Of a stretch of 64,000 bases of DNA, positions 1 to 8,361 are shown piece by piece. The stretch covers positions 248,001 to 312,000 of the forward strand of contig NZ_BMQL01000001.1 in assembly GCF_014648095.1 (NCBI RefSeq). Direction: 5' to 3'. This stretch comes from Deinococcus ruber (lineage in GTDB: Bacteria; Deinococcota; Deinococci; Deinococcales; Deinococcaceae). The translations under genes and the position numbers were made by a program. The notes below the pieces were generated by a model. It made no database searches. It saw only the letters and a list, made by a program, of their open reading frames with translations, and was not told the origin of the DNA. Position 1 is the stretch's first letter. Every line of letters begins with the position of its first letter.

Positions 1-169
1 CCGCCTTGCCGCGCCCGCCCACGTACACCTGCGCCTTGACGACCACGGCCTGACCGTAATCGTTGGCGATGGTCCGCACCTCGTCGGGGGTGTAGGCCAC
101 CTTGCCGTCCTGCACGTTCACGCCGAAGCGGCGGAGCAGTTCCTTACCCTGATATTCGTGAAGTTTCAC
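1..169 (-). CDS. sucC: Succinyl-CoA ligase (ADP-forming) beta subunit, N-terminal part
   Basis: The gene runs off the left edge, so only the first 56 codons are visible. They read (V/M)[18 protein letters not shown], the characteristic opening of SucC, followed by the ATP-grasp segment [15 protein letters not shown]. SucC pairs with SucD in the TCA cycle and makes succinate and ATP from succinyl-CoA. The start is GTG at 169-167: an AGGAGG ribosome site lies on the minus strand at 182-177, six bases upstream, and there is no ATG at that place. A TATACT -10 box about 110 bases upstream (282-277) could be the promoter, which would leave a roughly 100-base leader. sucD is not in the window but would be expected beyond the edge. 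Identification is firm; the rest of the protein is unseen. Confidence 0.95.
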   Translation of the reverse strand, partial: MKLHEYQGKELLRRFGVNVQDGKVAYTPDEVRTIANDYGQAVVVKAQVYVGGRGKA

Positions 170-276
170 TTCAAGCCTCCTGAGGCGTGCGGATAACGGC
201 CCTGCGAACACTCGGGGTCTGCGGGCCGATCCGCTGGGTTTGCCTGGGTTTGTACGGTTCCCTTTCCCAACCACCA

Positions 277-282
277 AGTATA
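277..282 (-). promoter_or_regulatory. Candidate -10 box for sucC
   Basis: TATACT reads on the minus strand in an otherwise GC-rich stretch upstream of sucC. No convincing -35 hexamer is visible at 17 bases, so the call rests on the -10 match and position. Confidence 0.35.
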
Positions 283-340
283 CAAGCCGCCCGCCGCACG
301 GTTGCCGAACGTCCACCTGTCCCTGAAGCGGGAACAGCCG

Positions 341-856
341 TCAGCGCGTGAATTCGGTGCCCCGGTACGCCACCCACACGGCCCACAGCGCGGTTGCGAC
401 CCCCGCCAGCCACACCACGCGCCCGAGCAGGAGGTCGTGTGTCAGCAGATTCCAGCCGCCCAGCAGTTGCCACCAGTCATGGGCATCGGGGTCGTCGCCC
501 AGCAGCGGCAAGGCCCGCGCCCGCGCATCGGCGATATACACGCTCACGTATCCCAGGTTCTGCGCCGCCCACAGCAGCACCACCGCCGCACTGACCCGCT
601 CGCCGCGCCAGTAGAACACCCCTGCCAGAAACGCGGGCAGCAGCACCTGAAACACAGACCCGCCCAGCAGGTACAGCGTGTTTCCGAACGGCATGAACAG
701 CACGTGTCCGGCCTCATGAAACAGCACATCTACCCCGTCCAGAAAACTCCAGCCTTCCGGGCGCAGGATGTCGGGCGTCAGCAGGGCCAGCGCCCCCATG
801 AAGGCCCAAAACATCCAGCGCGGTGCAGGTCGGACAGGCAGCACGCGGCTCAGCAC
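341..856 (-). CDS. Membrane protein with HEAGH zincin-like motif
   Basis: This 171-residue protein is mostly hydrophobic, with about four predicted membrane segments. Near residue 47 it carries VLFHEAGHVLF, an HExxH motif of the kind that binds zinc in M50-type intramembrane metalloproteases. The third ligand motif of true M50 proteases (LDG or similar) is not obvious, so protease activity is inferred only from HExxH. The start is GTG at 856-854, directly abutting the stop of the upstream small gene (857-859), so the two are almost certainly translated together. No better name is justified than M50B-like or uncharacterised zincin membrane protein. The gene ends near 341 and is followed by the divergent leader region of sucC. 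Confidence 0.7.
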   Translation of the reverse strand: MLSRVLPVRPAPRWMFWAFMGALALLTPDILRPEGWSFLDGVDVLFHEAGHVLFMPFGNTLYLLGGSVFQVLLPAFLAGVFYWRGERVSAAVVLLWAAQNLGYVSVYIADARARALPLLGDDPDAHDWWQLLGGWNLLTHDLLLGRVVWLAGVATALWAVWVAYRGTEFTR

Positions 857-1180
857 TCAGCGTTCGTCGAAGGCGCGGTTCTTCTTTCTGGTGGCCCGTT
901 CCTGCGCTTTGCGGGCGTCGTCGCGCTGCTCCTGTTTATGCTCCTGCACCCGCGTTTCCTGGGCATGCTGTTCCTGCTCGTACAGCCAGCGGTGCAGCAG
1001 ATCCTCGGTCAGCTCGTTCAGATTGCCGTCTTTGCCTTTGCCCAGTTTCTGCCAGACCGCCCGCAACGTTTCCTTGCGAACATACACGATCTCCAGTGGC
1101 TCCCCGCCCGCGTCCTGCACCTTTTCGGCCTTCTTGCGCGGCACCTTCTGCCCGTCGAGATACGCAAAGCGCTTAGCCAT
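857..1180 (-). CDS. Hypothetical basic/charged protein
   Basis: The product is about 107 residues when started at ATG 1180 (MAKRFAYLDGQK). An upstream start at 1210 is open, but its extra ten residues lie inside a repeat element and are unlikely to be coding. The N-terminal half is compact (YLDGQKVPRKKAEKVQ, then a WQKLGKG turn). The C-terminal third is a highly charged, probably helical or coiled stretch of Glu, Gln, Arg and Lys. No domain is recognised. It is the first gene of a two-gene unit with the HEAGH membrane protein, whose start codon touches this stop, so a role with that protein is possible but untested. Confidence 0.6.
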   Translation of the reverse strand: MAKRFAYLDGQKVPRKKAEKVQDAGGEPLEIVYVRKETLRAVWQKLGKGKDGNLNELTEDLLHRWLYEQEQHAQETRVQEHKQEQRDDARKAQERATRKKNRAFDER

Positions 1181-1194
1181 GAGACAAGCCTGGC

Positions 1195-1309
1195 GTGTGG
1201 CCTGTGGCACGTAGCCTGTCGAAAAAACATGAATAGAAGATCACTTTCCCCCCGAGCGTGCTGGCCTGCTGTCGCCGTTCCCACACGCCACAGGCTACCC
1301 ACCACAAGC
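1195..1309. repeat. Small inverted-repeat (MITE-like) element, copy A
   Basis: The left end reads GTGTGGCCTGTGGCACGTAGC and the right end, on the other strand, GTAGCCTGTGGCGTGTGG, so the element has imperfect terminal inverted repeats and no coding capacity. Related copies lie at 16184-16272 and 22582-22680. This copy is the most diverged. It ends four bases from the stop codon of the minus-strand ParA-type gene. Confidence 0.6.
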
Positions 1310-1312
1310 TCT

Positions 1313-1951
1313 TCATAGCACCTCCCGCGACAGACTCAGAATGTCTTCCCAGGCCTGCGCTGCCCGCCCGCCTGCGTCCTCTTTGGGCGGCAGATCGCGG
1401 CACAGCACGCCGAGTTCGGCAGCCCGCAGATAGGCCGCGTACTGGCGAACCAGCGTGTTACACACGGTCAGGCCCGCGTCGCGCAGGTCTTCGCGGGCGC
1501 GTTCCCCGGCTCCGGATGTGGGCGGCACCCGCGTCAGAATGACCTTGAGCTTTCGGCGTGCGCCGCCCTCGGTATTCAGAAATTCTGCAAGCGCAATGGT
1601 GGCCTCCAGTTCGAGCATACTGACGCCGCTGGGCACCAGAATCGTATCGGCCCGCTCTGACAGGTCGCGCAGTTCTTTGCGCCTGGGCCTGCCCTCGGTG
1701 TCGATGACCACCGCGTCGAGGTCACGCAGGCGGCGCGGCCTGACTTCCTCCGGCTCCAGAACCTCGAAGCTCAGCGGCGTTCCGTGGGCCACGCCCCGCT
1801 GCGCCCAACCCGCACTGGACCCGATACGTCCGTCCTCGTCGATCAGCGCCACATGCAGACCGCGTTCGGCCAGTGCTCCGGCGAGATGAACGGCGAGCGT
1901 GCTTTTTCCCACGCCGCCTTTTTCTGAAGTGATGGCGATGACAGCAGGCAT
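1313..1951 (-). CDS. ParA/MinD-type ATPase
   Basis: The 212-residue protein starts [20 protein letters not shown], a deviant Walker A (KGGVGKST) with both lysines that defines the ParA/MinD/Soj family. A Walker B-like VVIDTEG sits near residue 87 and a DED switch follows the first strand. These ATPases dimerise on ATP and position DNA or protein cargo. The length suits a small chromosomal ParA-like protein without an N-terminal DNA-binding domain. No parB is adjacent, so partition is not implied; an orphan cargo-positioning role is equally possible. The start ATG at 1951 lies five bases from a TAGCCT -10 box (1962-1957), which suggests a leaderless message. Only 19 bases separate it from the divergent gene at 1971. 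Confidence 0.85.
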   Translation of the reverse strand: MPAVIAITSEKGGVGKSTLAVHLAGALAERGLHVALIDEDGRIGSSAGWAQRGVAHGTPLSFEVLEPEEVRPRRLRDLDAVVIDTEGRPRRKELRDLSERADTILVPSGVSMLELEATIALAEFLNTEGGARRKLKVILTRVPPTSGAGERAREDLRDAGLTVCNTLVRQYAAYLRAAELGVLCRDLPPKEDAGGRAAQAWEDILSLSREVL

Positions 1952-1970
1952 GGCCTAGGCTAGCAGCAAG

Positions 1971-2195
1971 ATGAGTAAAACGAGTCAGCTTGATGTTCTG
2001 ATGAGTGCCGCAACCTACTGGACGGCCCGCGTCATGCAGGAACAGGGCAGCCGCTTCTTTCAGGCCATCGGACAGGCGCTCGACGCTGCCGACGTGGGCA
2101 ACCGCCGCCGCATCTACCAGACCTGGCCCGAAGAATGCTGGGATTTCTATCAGCGCGGACTGCTGCTGATGGAGAGAGAAGAAGAGAATGTGTAG
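1971..2195 (+). CDS. Conserved small hypothetical protein (74 aa)
   Basis: The product begins MSKTSQLDVLMSAATYWTAR and is rich in aromatic residues (YWTAR, TWPEECWDFYQRG), with no membrane segment. No domain is recognised. It has the codon pattern of a real high-GC gene and is divergent from the ParA-type ATPase, with only 19 bases between the two start codons. A TAGGCT box (1956-1961) nine bases upstream of ATG 1971 could be its -10 element; it overlaps, on the opposite strand, the -10 box of the ATPase gene. The two genes are therefore likely to compete for polymerase or be co-regulated. Function unknown. Confidence 0.65.
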   Translation: MSKTSQLDVLMSAATYWTARVMQEQGSRFFQAIGQALDAADVGNRRRIYQTWPEECWDFYQRGLLLMEREEENV

Positions 2196-2255
2196 TTCGG
2201 TTTGCCAGACAGAGAGCAGGGTATTTAATGGACCTATTTCAACCCGAAGGTATGA

Positions 2256-2557
2256 ATGTTACTGGACGAACTTTTTCCGTTTCTAGAAATTGATGACGGA
2301 AGGCCAATAAGAGCGGAAGGCGTCCTTATGTCTGGCAGTTGAGGGCAAAGGGCAACGACAGCCAATCTCTATATCTAACCTCCCCTGACAGAAGAACTGG
2401 CGGATTATCTAAGCTCATGCCGGGCTGCTTCTTTTTCGCAACTTCTGGTGAATTTCGGTGTCTTTTAGGAAGCTATAACGACCTGAGGACTGGCTTTAAA
2501 ACCGAAACCTTAGATACAGACTGGGAAGATGCAAAGTACATAGCTCCTTCCATCTGA
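2256..2557 (+). pseudogene. Possible frameshifted small gene in an AT-rich island
   Basis: The 495 bases between 2195 and 2691 hold no intact normal-sized gene and are much richer in A and T than their neighbours. From ATG 2256 one frame reads MLLDELFPFLEIDDGRPIR and stops at 2342. A second frame, open from 2297, continues through RPYVWQLRAKGND and ends KYIAPSI before a stop at 2557. Joining the two by one frameshift near 2300-2340 would give a protein of about 100 residues. This may be a decayed foreign gene or a chance reading; composition unlike the surroundings favours foreign origin. I see nothing else in the interval except the recO leader. Confidence 0.25.
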
Positions 2558-2690
2558 GCCTTCCTCTGCGGCGGAATAGGCTTGTCAAACGCCTGACTTT
2601 TCGTTCCAACCGTGCCCACACGCCCTTCTTTTCCCGTCTGGGGCGCTAGCATGTGCAGGTGAAGGCCCGCCACTTACAGGAAAGCACGTC

Positions 2691-3419
2691 TTGAGAAGCC
2701 GCACCGCCAACCGCAGCGGCATCGTGCTTCGGCGCATCGTCACGCCTGCCGGAGACATCATCGTGACCCTGCTGACGCCGCAGGGCAAGCTCAAGGCGAT
2801 TGCTCGGGGCGGAGTGCGCGGCCCGCTCTCCAGCATTCTGAATCTGTTTCATCATGTGCAGGTGCAGGTGTATCAGACGCCCGGCAATGATCTGGTCACG
2901 GCCAAGCAGGCGGCGCTGGAAGGTGCCCTGCCCACGCTGGCACAACCCGAGCGCTACCCCTACGCCCACCTGCTGACCGAGTTGGCCGACACGCTGTTTC
3001 AGGAAGGCGAACTGAGTGAGACGGCCTTTGAGCTGTATGCCGCTTCTCTGCGCGGCATTTCGCGGCATCCCGACCCGGAATGGGTGAGTCTGGTCATGAG
3101 CTATAAGCTGCTGGCGCTGGCGGGCTTTATTCCTCAGACGGCGTACTGCTCGCTGTGCGGCAGCGTAGACCCCGAACATCCCGATCCGCTGGGGGGGCAA
3201 CTGCTGTGCCGCTCCTGTGCGTCGCAGGCGGCGTATCTGCCCGACGTGCTCGACTTCCTGAGAATGGTGCCAAAAGTGAGCGTGCGCCTGTGGATGGAGA
3301 ATCCGCTGGAGGCCAGAGAGCGCACGCAGCTGTGGCAGGCGTTGGAGCGTTTTGTGGCGGTGCAGGTGGGGCGGGTGCAGAGCTGGCGCGTGAATCTGCC
3401 GGAACTGGCCGGAGCGTAG
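2691..3419 (+). CDS. recO: DNA repair protein RecO
   Basis: The 242-residue protein has the N-terminal OB-fold opening [21 protein letters not shown] and a central zinc site made of CSLCG (about residue 151) and LCRSC (about 178), the layout of bacterial RecO. RecO works with RecR to load RecA onto SSB-coated single-stranded DNA, a main recombination route in organisms such as Deinococcus that lack RecBC. The start is TTG at 2691, supported by an AGGAAAG ribosome site at 2678-2684; no ATG fits the conserved N terminus. It stands alone: the preceding interval is AT-rich and without a clear gene, and a separate DUF427 gene follows after 71 bases. Confidence 0.93.
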   Translation: MRSRTANRSGIVLRRIVTPAGDIIVTLLTPQGKLKAIARGGVRGPLSSILNLFHHVQVQVYQTPGNDLVTAKQAALEGALPTLAQPERYPYAHLLTELADTLFQEGELSETAFELYAASLRGISRHPDPEWVSLVMSYKLLALAGFIPQTAYCSLCGSVDPEHPDPLGGQLLCRSCASQAAYLPDVLDFLRMVPKVSVRLWMENPLEARERTQLWQALERFVAVQVGRVQSWRVNLPELAGA

Positions 3420-3490
3420 CGCGGCGAACATTCAGCGCCCCTGTACGTTCCGCAACACTCCTTCACACACGGGCGGCCTACCCTGAAGGC

Positions 3491-3772
3491 ATGAAAGCCA
3501 TCTGGAACGGTCAGACCATTGCCGAGTCGAACGAGACTGTCGTGGTCGAGGGCAACCATTATTTCCCCATCGAGAGCGTGAAGCCGGAGTACCTTCAGGA
3601 CAGCGCCACGCACTCGACCTGCCCCTGGAAGGGCGAGGCCAGCTACTACTCGCTGAACGTGAACGGCCAGGAAAATCGCGACGCCGCGTGGTACTACCCG
3701 GCCCCCAAAGACGCCGCCAAGGAAATCAAAGGACGGGTCGCGTTCTGGAAGGGCGTCAAGATCGAGTCCTGA
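3491..3772 (+). CDS. DUF427 domain protein
   Basis: This 93-residue protein is a single DUF427 domain. Family features visible are MKAIWNGQTIAES, the VEGNHYFP strand, STHSTCPWKGEASYYS in the middle and VAFWKGVKIE at the end. Some DUF427 proteins have been proposed to be nucleotidyltransferase-like, but no reaction is firmly assigned and none is claimed here. The start ATG 3491 lies six bases after a TACCCT box (3479-3484), fitting a leaderless message. The gene ends at a strong bidirectional hairpin shared with the convergent PRC-barrel gene. Confidence 0.9.
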   Translation: MKAIWNGQTIAESNETVVVEGNHYFPIESVKPEYLQDSATHSTCPWKGEASYYSLNVNGQENRDAAWYYPAPKDAAKEIKGRVAFWKGVKIES

Positions 3773-3780
3773 GCCGCTTC

Positions 3781-3825
3781 AGCACAAAAAAAGCCCCGCC
3801 AATACGGAGGGGCCTTTTTTGTGCT
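3781..3825. terminator. Bidirectional terminator between DUF427 and PRC-barrel genes
   Basis: A palindrome with outer arms AGCACAAAAAA and TTTTTTGTGCT encloses GCCCC...GGGGC. On either strand the GC stem is followed by a run of T, so it can end both convergent transcripts. Confidence 0.9.
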
Positions 3826-3831
3826 TGTCGG

Positions 3832-5358
3832 CTACATTCCTGGCTTGTTCAGATCGTTGGGCACCACCGGCTGACTGTCGAGCGCTGCCTGTCCGGTTTC
3901 GGCGGGTTTGACGCTCAAAGGGTCGATGACGACGGGTTCGGTGCTCACACTGGTCAGCAAGATATTCAGTACCCCGGCGGCGCGAGACTGTTCGACTGCC
4001 TTGTGGGTGATGATTTCCCCGATATTCAGGATGATGTGGTCTTCCCTGTCGAGCACCACGCGGTTGACCGGACGACCCAGCGCCCGCTCGATCTGAGCGG
4101 TTTCGGCGTCTTCCTGAGCGCGGTCGCGGGTCTCGCTCAGCCACCCTTTGGCGCGGTCGAGCAAGCCAGCCGCTCCTTCCTTCACCGTCTGGGCACCAGC
4201 CGCCAGTCGGTCCGAAGCCGCCGCCACGCTGTCGTTCACGGCACTCGTCTGGGCCGTCTGCGGCGTCACCACCGCTGCAATCAGGTAGTTTTCACGGCCC
4301 AGCGCACGGGCACGCTCTATCAGCGCGGGCGTGACGATCTGGCCCTGTGCCGCCACGAAACTGCGGTTCGGCCCCAGCACGTCACGCTGAAGGCGTCGGC
4401 CCACGATGGTGGTCGGCTGCAATACCACCTGCGTGGCCGGGTCGGGCTGAATGCGGATGATGGCGCTGTTTCCGAAATCGGCCACCGTGTCTGCCGCGCG
4501 CTCGGCCCCTGCCGACAGGTTCTCGACTCCGCCCTGCACGCTCTCTCTGACCTGTCCGTACAGCTCCTGCACGGCGCTGCCCCCCGCCGAAGCGGTCAGG
4601 CTGCCCAGAAGTCCGAGCGCCTCGGCCTGATCTGCCTGCACCTGGGTAATCACGTCGCCCTGCTGCACCACACTGACACCGATATCCGACACCACCGGCT
4701 GCGCAGCCACCTTGCCCACCACGAAGGCCTTCTGCTGCGCCCTGGTCGCGTCACCGACGTTGCCCGCGACCTCACGCGCCCGGTCGGCCACCGTTCCCGC
4801 CGCATCCTTGACGCTGCTGGCGACACTGCCGAAGGCTCCCTGAAGCCCGCCCGCTTCCTGCTCCTGCATCGCCTGCGCCACCTCGGGCGGCACGAGGGCG
4901 GCCTCGGCCCCGATGGTAATGCTCTCGGGTGCAGGCACGAACGTGCGCCCCGAACTCAGGTCGCTGAACAGGCCGCCCGTCGCCTCGTACCCCACCACCC
5001 GCCCGGTCATTTCGTCGAAGAACACGTCGGAGATGCGGCCCAGTTCCTTGCCATCGGTGGTCAGCAGGTTCAGGCCGATCAGACCAACCTTGCTGTGCAT
5101 CGCCGCCGACACCGTCGCGTCGTCGTTGGCGTTCACCACGTCGGCAGCAGCGTCGATCATCACCGCGTCTTCTCCCACGCTCCGCACACTGGTATACGGC
5201 AGCACCTTGGCCGCATGAAACCAGCCGCCCTCGTCGATCAGCAGCGCCAGCACGCGGTTGCCCTGTTCGTCGAAGATCAGGTCGTGAATGCTGTCCACGC
5301 GCTCGCCGCCGTCCAGCGTCACAAGTTTGCGCCCGATCAATTCTTTCCCTTTAAGCAT
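3832..5358 (-). CDS. Two PRC-barrel domains with three C-terminal repeats
   Basis: The 508-residue protein starts with two PRC-barrel-like domains (about residues 3-75, with LIGRKLVTLDGGERVDSIHD, and about 88-150, with GKELGRISDVFFDEMTGRVVGYE). The rest is an Ala-rich, probably helical linker and three copies of a roughly 47-residue unit. Each unit runs from a V-x-G/R strand to a G-x-I-I/V-T turn and an ALG or AAG helix: about residues 212-258, 321-366 and 433-478. PRC barrels occur in photosystem H subunits and RimM; free-standing ones are often stress-induced cytoplasmic proteins of unknown role. No signal peptide is seen. The start is well set by AAAGGAG four bases upstream of ATG 5358. 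The 44-residue membrane peptide gene lies upstream on the same strand. Confidence 0.8.
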   Translation of the reverse strand: MLKGKELIGRKLVTLDGGERVDSIHDLIFDEQGNRVLALLIDEGGWFHAAKVLPYTSVRSVGEDAVMIDAAADVVNANDDATVSAAMHSKVGLIGLNLLTTDGKELGRISDVFFDEMTGRVVGYEATGGLFSDLSSGRTFVPAPESITIGAEAALVPPEVAQAMQEQEAGGLQGAFGSVASSVKDAAGTVADRAREVAGNVGDATRAQQKAFVVGKVAAQPVVSDIGVSVVQQGDVITQVQADQAEALGLLGSLTASAGGSAVQELYGQVRESVQGGVENLSAGAERAADTVADFGNSAIIRIQPDPATQVVLQPTTIVGRRLQRDVLGPNRSFVAAQGQIVTPALIERARALGRENYLIAAVVTPQTAQTSAVNDSVAAASDRLAAGAQTVKEGAAGLLDRAKGWLSETRDRAQEDAETAQIERALGRPVNRVVLDREDHIILNIGEIITHKAVEQSRAAGVLNILLTSVSTEPVVIDPLSVKPAETGQAALDSQPVVPNDLNKPGM

Positions 5359-5494
5359 GGAACTCCTTTCGTCAGAGCTGTTCGGCCCCGGTGTCCAACT
5401 CTTTACCCACGCTGATCATCTGACATACATCTGGAATTGTCTCAAATATCAGCTGATGAACTACTTGGCTTTGTGCTGTCCAGTAAATTCTCAG

Positions 5495-5528
5495 TTTCAA
5501 TAAACTTCAGATTTCAATAAACTTCAGA
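5495..5528. repeat. 17-bp tandem direct repeat
   Basis: TTTCAATAAACTTCAGA occurs twice head to tail (5495-5511 and 5512-5528). A partial third copy, GAACTTCAGATC, follows at 5538-5549, overlapping the 3' end of the small membrane-peptide gene. The surrounding 300 bases are AT-rich. Confidence 0.7.
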
Positions 5529-5530
5529 GG

Positions 5531-5665
5531 TCAGATGAACTTCAGATCGAGAAGACCATTGGGCTTGAGGTAAAGAAAATAGAGCAACAGGAAAAGGACA
5601 ATCAGTACGATGACAATAATCAGTGGCGTTCCTGAACCGGAGCCTTTTCCCTTCAATCTCGTCAT
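5531..5665 (-). CDS. Small single-pass membrane protein (44 aa)
   Basis: Reading back from ATG 5665 gives MTRLKGKGSGSGTP, then an uninterrupted hydrophobic stretch of about 20 residues (LIIVIVLIVLFLLLYFLYL), then KPNGLLDLKFI and a stop at 5531. The layout is a short positively charged, Gly/Ser-rich cytoplasmic tail, one membrane helix and a short outer tail. It is likely a real short gene: the hydrophobic run would not be expected by chance in this base composition, and AGAGATTAAT upstream can act as a weak ribosome site. It precedes the PRC-barrel gene on the same strand by about 170 bases and might share its control. No family is recognised. Confidence 0.55.
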   Translation of the reverse strand: MTRLKGKGSGSGTPLIIVIVLIVLFLLLYFLYLKPNGLLDLKFI

Positions 5666-6033
5666 ATTAATCTCTTCATAGTTTTCTCGTCAGATGTGTT
5701 CTCGACATGGAGTCTCCTCGGGCGCAACGATCCGGATGGGCAAGGTAAGCAGACAAAGACACGGTCAACGGATGAGCCGAGAACGCCGGGTTCAGCAACG
5801 TACTAGCCTGGCGGCAGAGAAGGCAGCGCTGCCGGGCCGGAAACTGAGTAAGTTTAGGAAACAGACGCGACGTAGACAGCACCGCACCTTCAGTGTAGGG
5901 AGGGCTGCTCGAAAGGGGCGTGAGAAACGTTTCCAGCTGCTTGAGGCTCTCTTGGGCGGGCTTTAAGGATGCACGCGCAGGCGTCCAGACCTGTCGGCAG
6001 CCATCCGACACCCGCCCGGTACACTGAGCGCAG
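5666..6033. other. Gene-free interval
   Basis: The 368 bases between the small membrane gene and the P-loop gene hold no convincing gene. A minus-strand reading of about 110 codons lacks a ribosome site and any recognisable motif. The TACACT box at 6020-6025, eight bases before ATG 6034, is the only regulatory signal I see. Confidence 0.6.
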
Positions 6034-6828
6034 ATGAACGTGTCTTCTCAAAGCGTCCAGCCCATGACGGGGCTGTCGGCAACCCCCGATCCGGCAGGCG
6101 AATGGCAACAGCTGGGGCAACAGCCGGTGGTGGTGCTGGTCGGTGTGACCGGCGTGGGCAAGAGCACCGCCCTGAGCGCTCTGACCGGGCTGCGTCTGCT
6201 GCCGGATCGCCGCGACGTGACCGACGCCGTGATGATCCTTCCGCTGGCAGGTCAGCCCGTCCATGACCGCGAGGAGAGATTCGCCCTGACCGCCCGGTAC
6301 CGCGAGCTGCATCCGGGCGGCATGGCCCAGGCGCTCGGCTCGCTCTACGCCGATCCCACGCACTGGAGCGGCCCGCTGGTCTTCGACGGTCTGCGCGGCG
6401 CACCAGAGGTCGGCTACGCGGCGCAGCACTTTCCGGAATGGCGTTTCGTGTCGCTGCATGCCCCCGACGCGGTGCGGGTGCGCCGTCTGCTGGGCCGGGG
6501 CGACACCTTCGATCAGGTAGGACACGTTGATCAGGTGCGCGGCGCGGAATCCAGCGACCTGCGAAGCACGCTGGGCGACCTGAAAGGTGTGGGAGACGTG
6601 TTCAGCCCCGCCGAACTGGACGACTTGGCGGCGCTGGTGGACGCTGGTTCCAGCGCCTCCGAGATTCTGGCGAAAACGCGCATCGTGGTCAGCGAGCGGC
6701 GCAATTACGATCCGCAGGCAGCCCGGCGGGTACTGGCCGACCTGCCCCAGCGAAGGCACCTGGAACTCGACACCGTTCGCCTGTCGCCCGGCGAGGTGGC
6801 AAGCAGCATCCGCAGGTGGCTGCCATGA
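6034..6828 (+). CDS. P-loop NTPase of unknown function
   Basis: The 264-residue protein has one clear motif, a Walker A P-loop [19 protein letters not shown] at about residues 32-50, preceded by a disordered Ser/Pro-rich start. A kinase-like fold is suggested by the DVTD segment after the P-loop and by the Arg-rich [17 protein letters not shown] region, which resembles the lid of nucleotide kinases. The substrate cannot be told from the sequence. The stop codon overlaps the start of the enolase-superfamily gene (ATGA), so the two are translationally coupled and may work on a shared small molecule. A TACACT box eight bases upstream of the start suggests a nearly leaderless transcript. Confidence 0.75.
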   Translation: MNVSSQSVQPMTGLSATPDPAGEWQQLGQQPVVVLVGVTGVGKSTALSALTGLRLLPDRRDVTDAVMILPLAGQPVHDREERFALTARYRELHPGGMAQALGSLYADPTHWSGPLVFDGLRGAPEVGYAAQHFPEWRFVSLHAPDAVRVRRLLGRGDTFDQVGHVDQVRGAESSDLRSTLGDLKGVGDVFSPAELDDLAALVDAGSSASEILAKTRIVVSERRNYDPQAARRVLADLPQRRHLELDTVRLSPGEVASSIRRWLP

Positions 6829-7922
6829 GCGCCCGCATCGTTCGGGTCGAGGGGATTCCCTACCGGCTGCCGCTGAAGGGCACGCTCCAGTGGGGCAAGG
6901 GGTCGAGCCTGAGTGCCGCCGAGCACGTGCTGGTGCGCGTTCACCTTGATGACGGCAGTGTGGGTCAGGCCGAAGCTCCGCCGCGCCCCACCATCTACGG
7001 CGAAACCACCGCCAGCGTGGTGGCGATGCTGGCGTATCTGTCGCCCGCGCTGCTGGGGGTGGACATCAGCGATACGGCACGGCTGGACGCGGTTCGTAGT
7101 AGCGTGGTGAACAACCACACGGCACGCGGCGCACTCGATATGGCGCTGCACGACGCCCGCGCCCGCGCCGAGAACGAATCGCTGTTCGACCGACTGCTGG
7201 GGCCGCAGACGCGGGTGCGCCCCAGCTTCATTCTGGGCATCGCGCCGATGGCCGAGATGCTCTCGGAAGCCGCAGCAGTGGTGGCGGCGGGCGTGCGGGT
7301 GCTGAAGGTCAAGGTGGGTCGCCAGCACGAGCACGATCTGAAACTGATCCGTGAGCTGCGGGCCGAATACGGCGACGCGGTGCAGCTGTATGCCGACAGC
7401 AACGAAACTCTGACCCTGGAAGATGCCCCGGAGGTATTGGCCGCCATGCGGGAAGCAGGCCTGACGTATGTGGAAGAGCCGCTGCCGGTGCGCCTGCTGC
7501 GGCAGCGGGCCGAATTGCGGCAACGGGGCCTGCTGCCGATCATCGGGGACGACAGCTGCTTTACGCCTGCCGATCTGGAACGCGAACTGGAATTCGGCAC
7601 CATCGACATTCTGAATATCAAGACCGCCAGAAACGGATTTACCGACAGCCTGAGCATGTTGCGGCGAGCGCGGGCTGCTGGCCTGGGCGTGATGATCGGC
7701 TCTCAGGCCAGCAGCGGCCTGGGCACCATCCACGCCGCACTGATGGCCTCGCAGGACGGTGTGACCGAACCGTCAGAGCTGAGCTTCGTGCTGAAATTGC
7801 AGGAGGACCTGCTGACAGGCCCCATCACCTTCAATGACGGCTGGCTCGATGTCGCGGCCCTGCACACCCTCGAAGTGGATGAGGTACGATTGAAGCTGTA
7901 TAGACTGGACGGTAACAATTAA
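6825..7922 (+). CDS. Enolase-superfamily epimerase (MLE/dipeptide-epimerase type)
   Basis: The 365-residue protein has the full catalytic set of the muconate-lactonising-enzyme subgroup. A KxK acid/base pair is in LKVKVG (about residue 164), and metal ligands are in ADSN, VEEPL and GDDS. The opposing lysine is in ILNIKTAR (about 269). The two-sided lysine arrangement is that of 1,1-proton-transfer enzymes such as dipeptide epimerases, N-acylamino-acid racemases and o-succinylbenzoate synthase. KVKVG and the GSQASSGLG loop lean toward dipeptide epimerase, but substrate cannot be fixed. I chose ATG 6825, which overlaps the preceding TGA by four bases; an in-frame GTG at 6816 is possible. A Mur-peptide recycling role would suit a dipeptide epimerase but is only inference. 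Confidence 0.85.
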   Translation: MSARIVRVEGIPYRLPLKGTLQWGKGSSLSAAEHVLVRVHLDDGSVGQAEAPPRPTIYGETTASVVAMLAYLSPALLGVDISDTARLDAVRSSVVNNHTARGALDMALHDARARAENESLFDRLLGPQTRVRPSFILGIAPMAEMLSEAAAVVAAGVRVLKVKVGRQHEHDLKLIRELRAEYGDAVQLYADSNETLTLEDAPEVLAAMREAGLTYVEEPLPVRLLRQRAELRQRGLLPIIGDDSCFTPADLERELEFGTIDILNIKTARNGFTDSLSMLRRARAAGLGVMIGSQASSGLGTIHAALMASQDGVTEPSELSFVLKLQEDLLTGPITFNDGWLDVAALHTLEVDEVRLKLYRLDGNN

Positions 7923-7995
7923 GCACACCATGAGTCTGATTGTGAAGAACCTTTAGTCAATATTCATAATCTCCGGTCATAGTAAGGACGTGGAC

Positions 7996-8244
7996 ATGCT
8001 GACTGCTCTGATTGGCCCGCTGCTGTTCGCCGCCCTGGGAGGCGGTTGGGCTTACCTGAACCGCAAAGACCGCCGAACCGAACTGCTGTTCACTCTGATC
8101 CTGTTTCAACTGCTGGGAGCGTGGGGCTATCGTCAGGAGCCGACGCCCGGCCTGCTGCTGCTGGTGGGTGTGTTGGCGCTGATGGTGTTCTCGATGCTGC
8201 TGCACACGCTGCTGTACAGCGATGAGCGCTCGGCCCGCTCCTGA
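7996..8244 (+). CDS. Small membrane protein (82 aa)
   Basis: The protein starts MLTALIGPLLFAALGGGWAYL and has three hydrophobic segments with short polar turns (NRKDRRTE between the first and second). It ends in a polar tail (SDERSARS). No domain is recognised. AAGGA at 7984-7988 sits seven bases before ATG 7996, which favours this start over the GTG at 7990. A strong terminator follows 30 bases after the stop, so the gene is probably a single unit or the tail of the epimerase operon. Confidence 0.65.
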   Translation: MLTALIGPLLFAALGGGWAYLNRKDRRTELLFTLILFQLLGAWGYRQEPTPGLLLLVGVLALMVFSMLLHTLLYSDERSARS

Positions 8245-8275
8245 ACTGCCACACGCCACATTGAAGATCTGAAGG

Positions 8276-8330
8276 GAGAGGACGAAGGCGCGGAAATACA
8301 GCGCCTTCGCCCTCTTCTCTATTTTTATTT
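8276..8330. terminator. Terminator hairpin
   Basis: GAAGGCGC and GCGCCTTC form the inner stem, extended by flanking GAGAGG and CCTCTTCTC. A T-rich tail (CTATTTTTATTTT) follows on the plus strand. It ends the small membrane gene and may also serve the convergent methyltransferase gene. Confidence 0.8.
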
Positions 8331-8361
8331 TCTGTCGTGTTCTTCTCTATCAGCCGATTCG

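Noticed and set aside
3688..5415. Plus-strand open frame opposite the PRC-barrel gene
   Set aside because: Arg/His-rich shadow translation without motifs. The minus-strand gene has a clear domain pattern and ribosome site.
5676..6011. Minus-strand frame of about 110 codons
   Set aside because: Ser/Leu/Pro-rich with no ribosome site, no motif and no coupling to neighbours.
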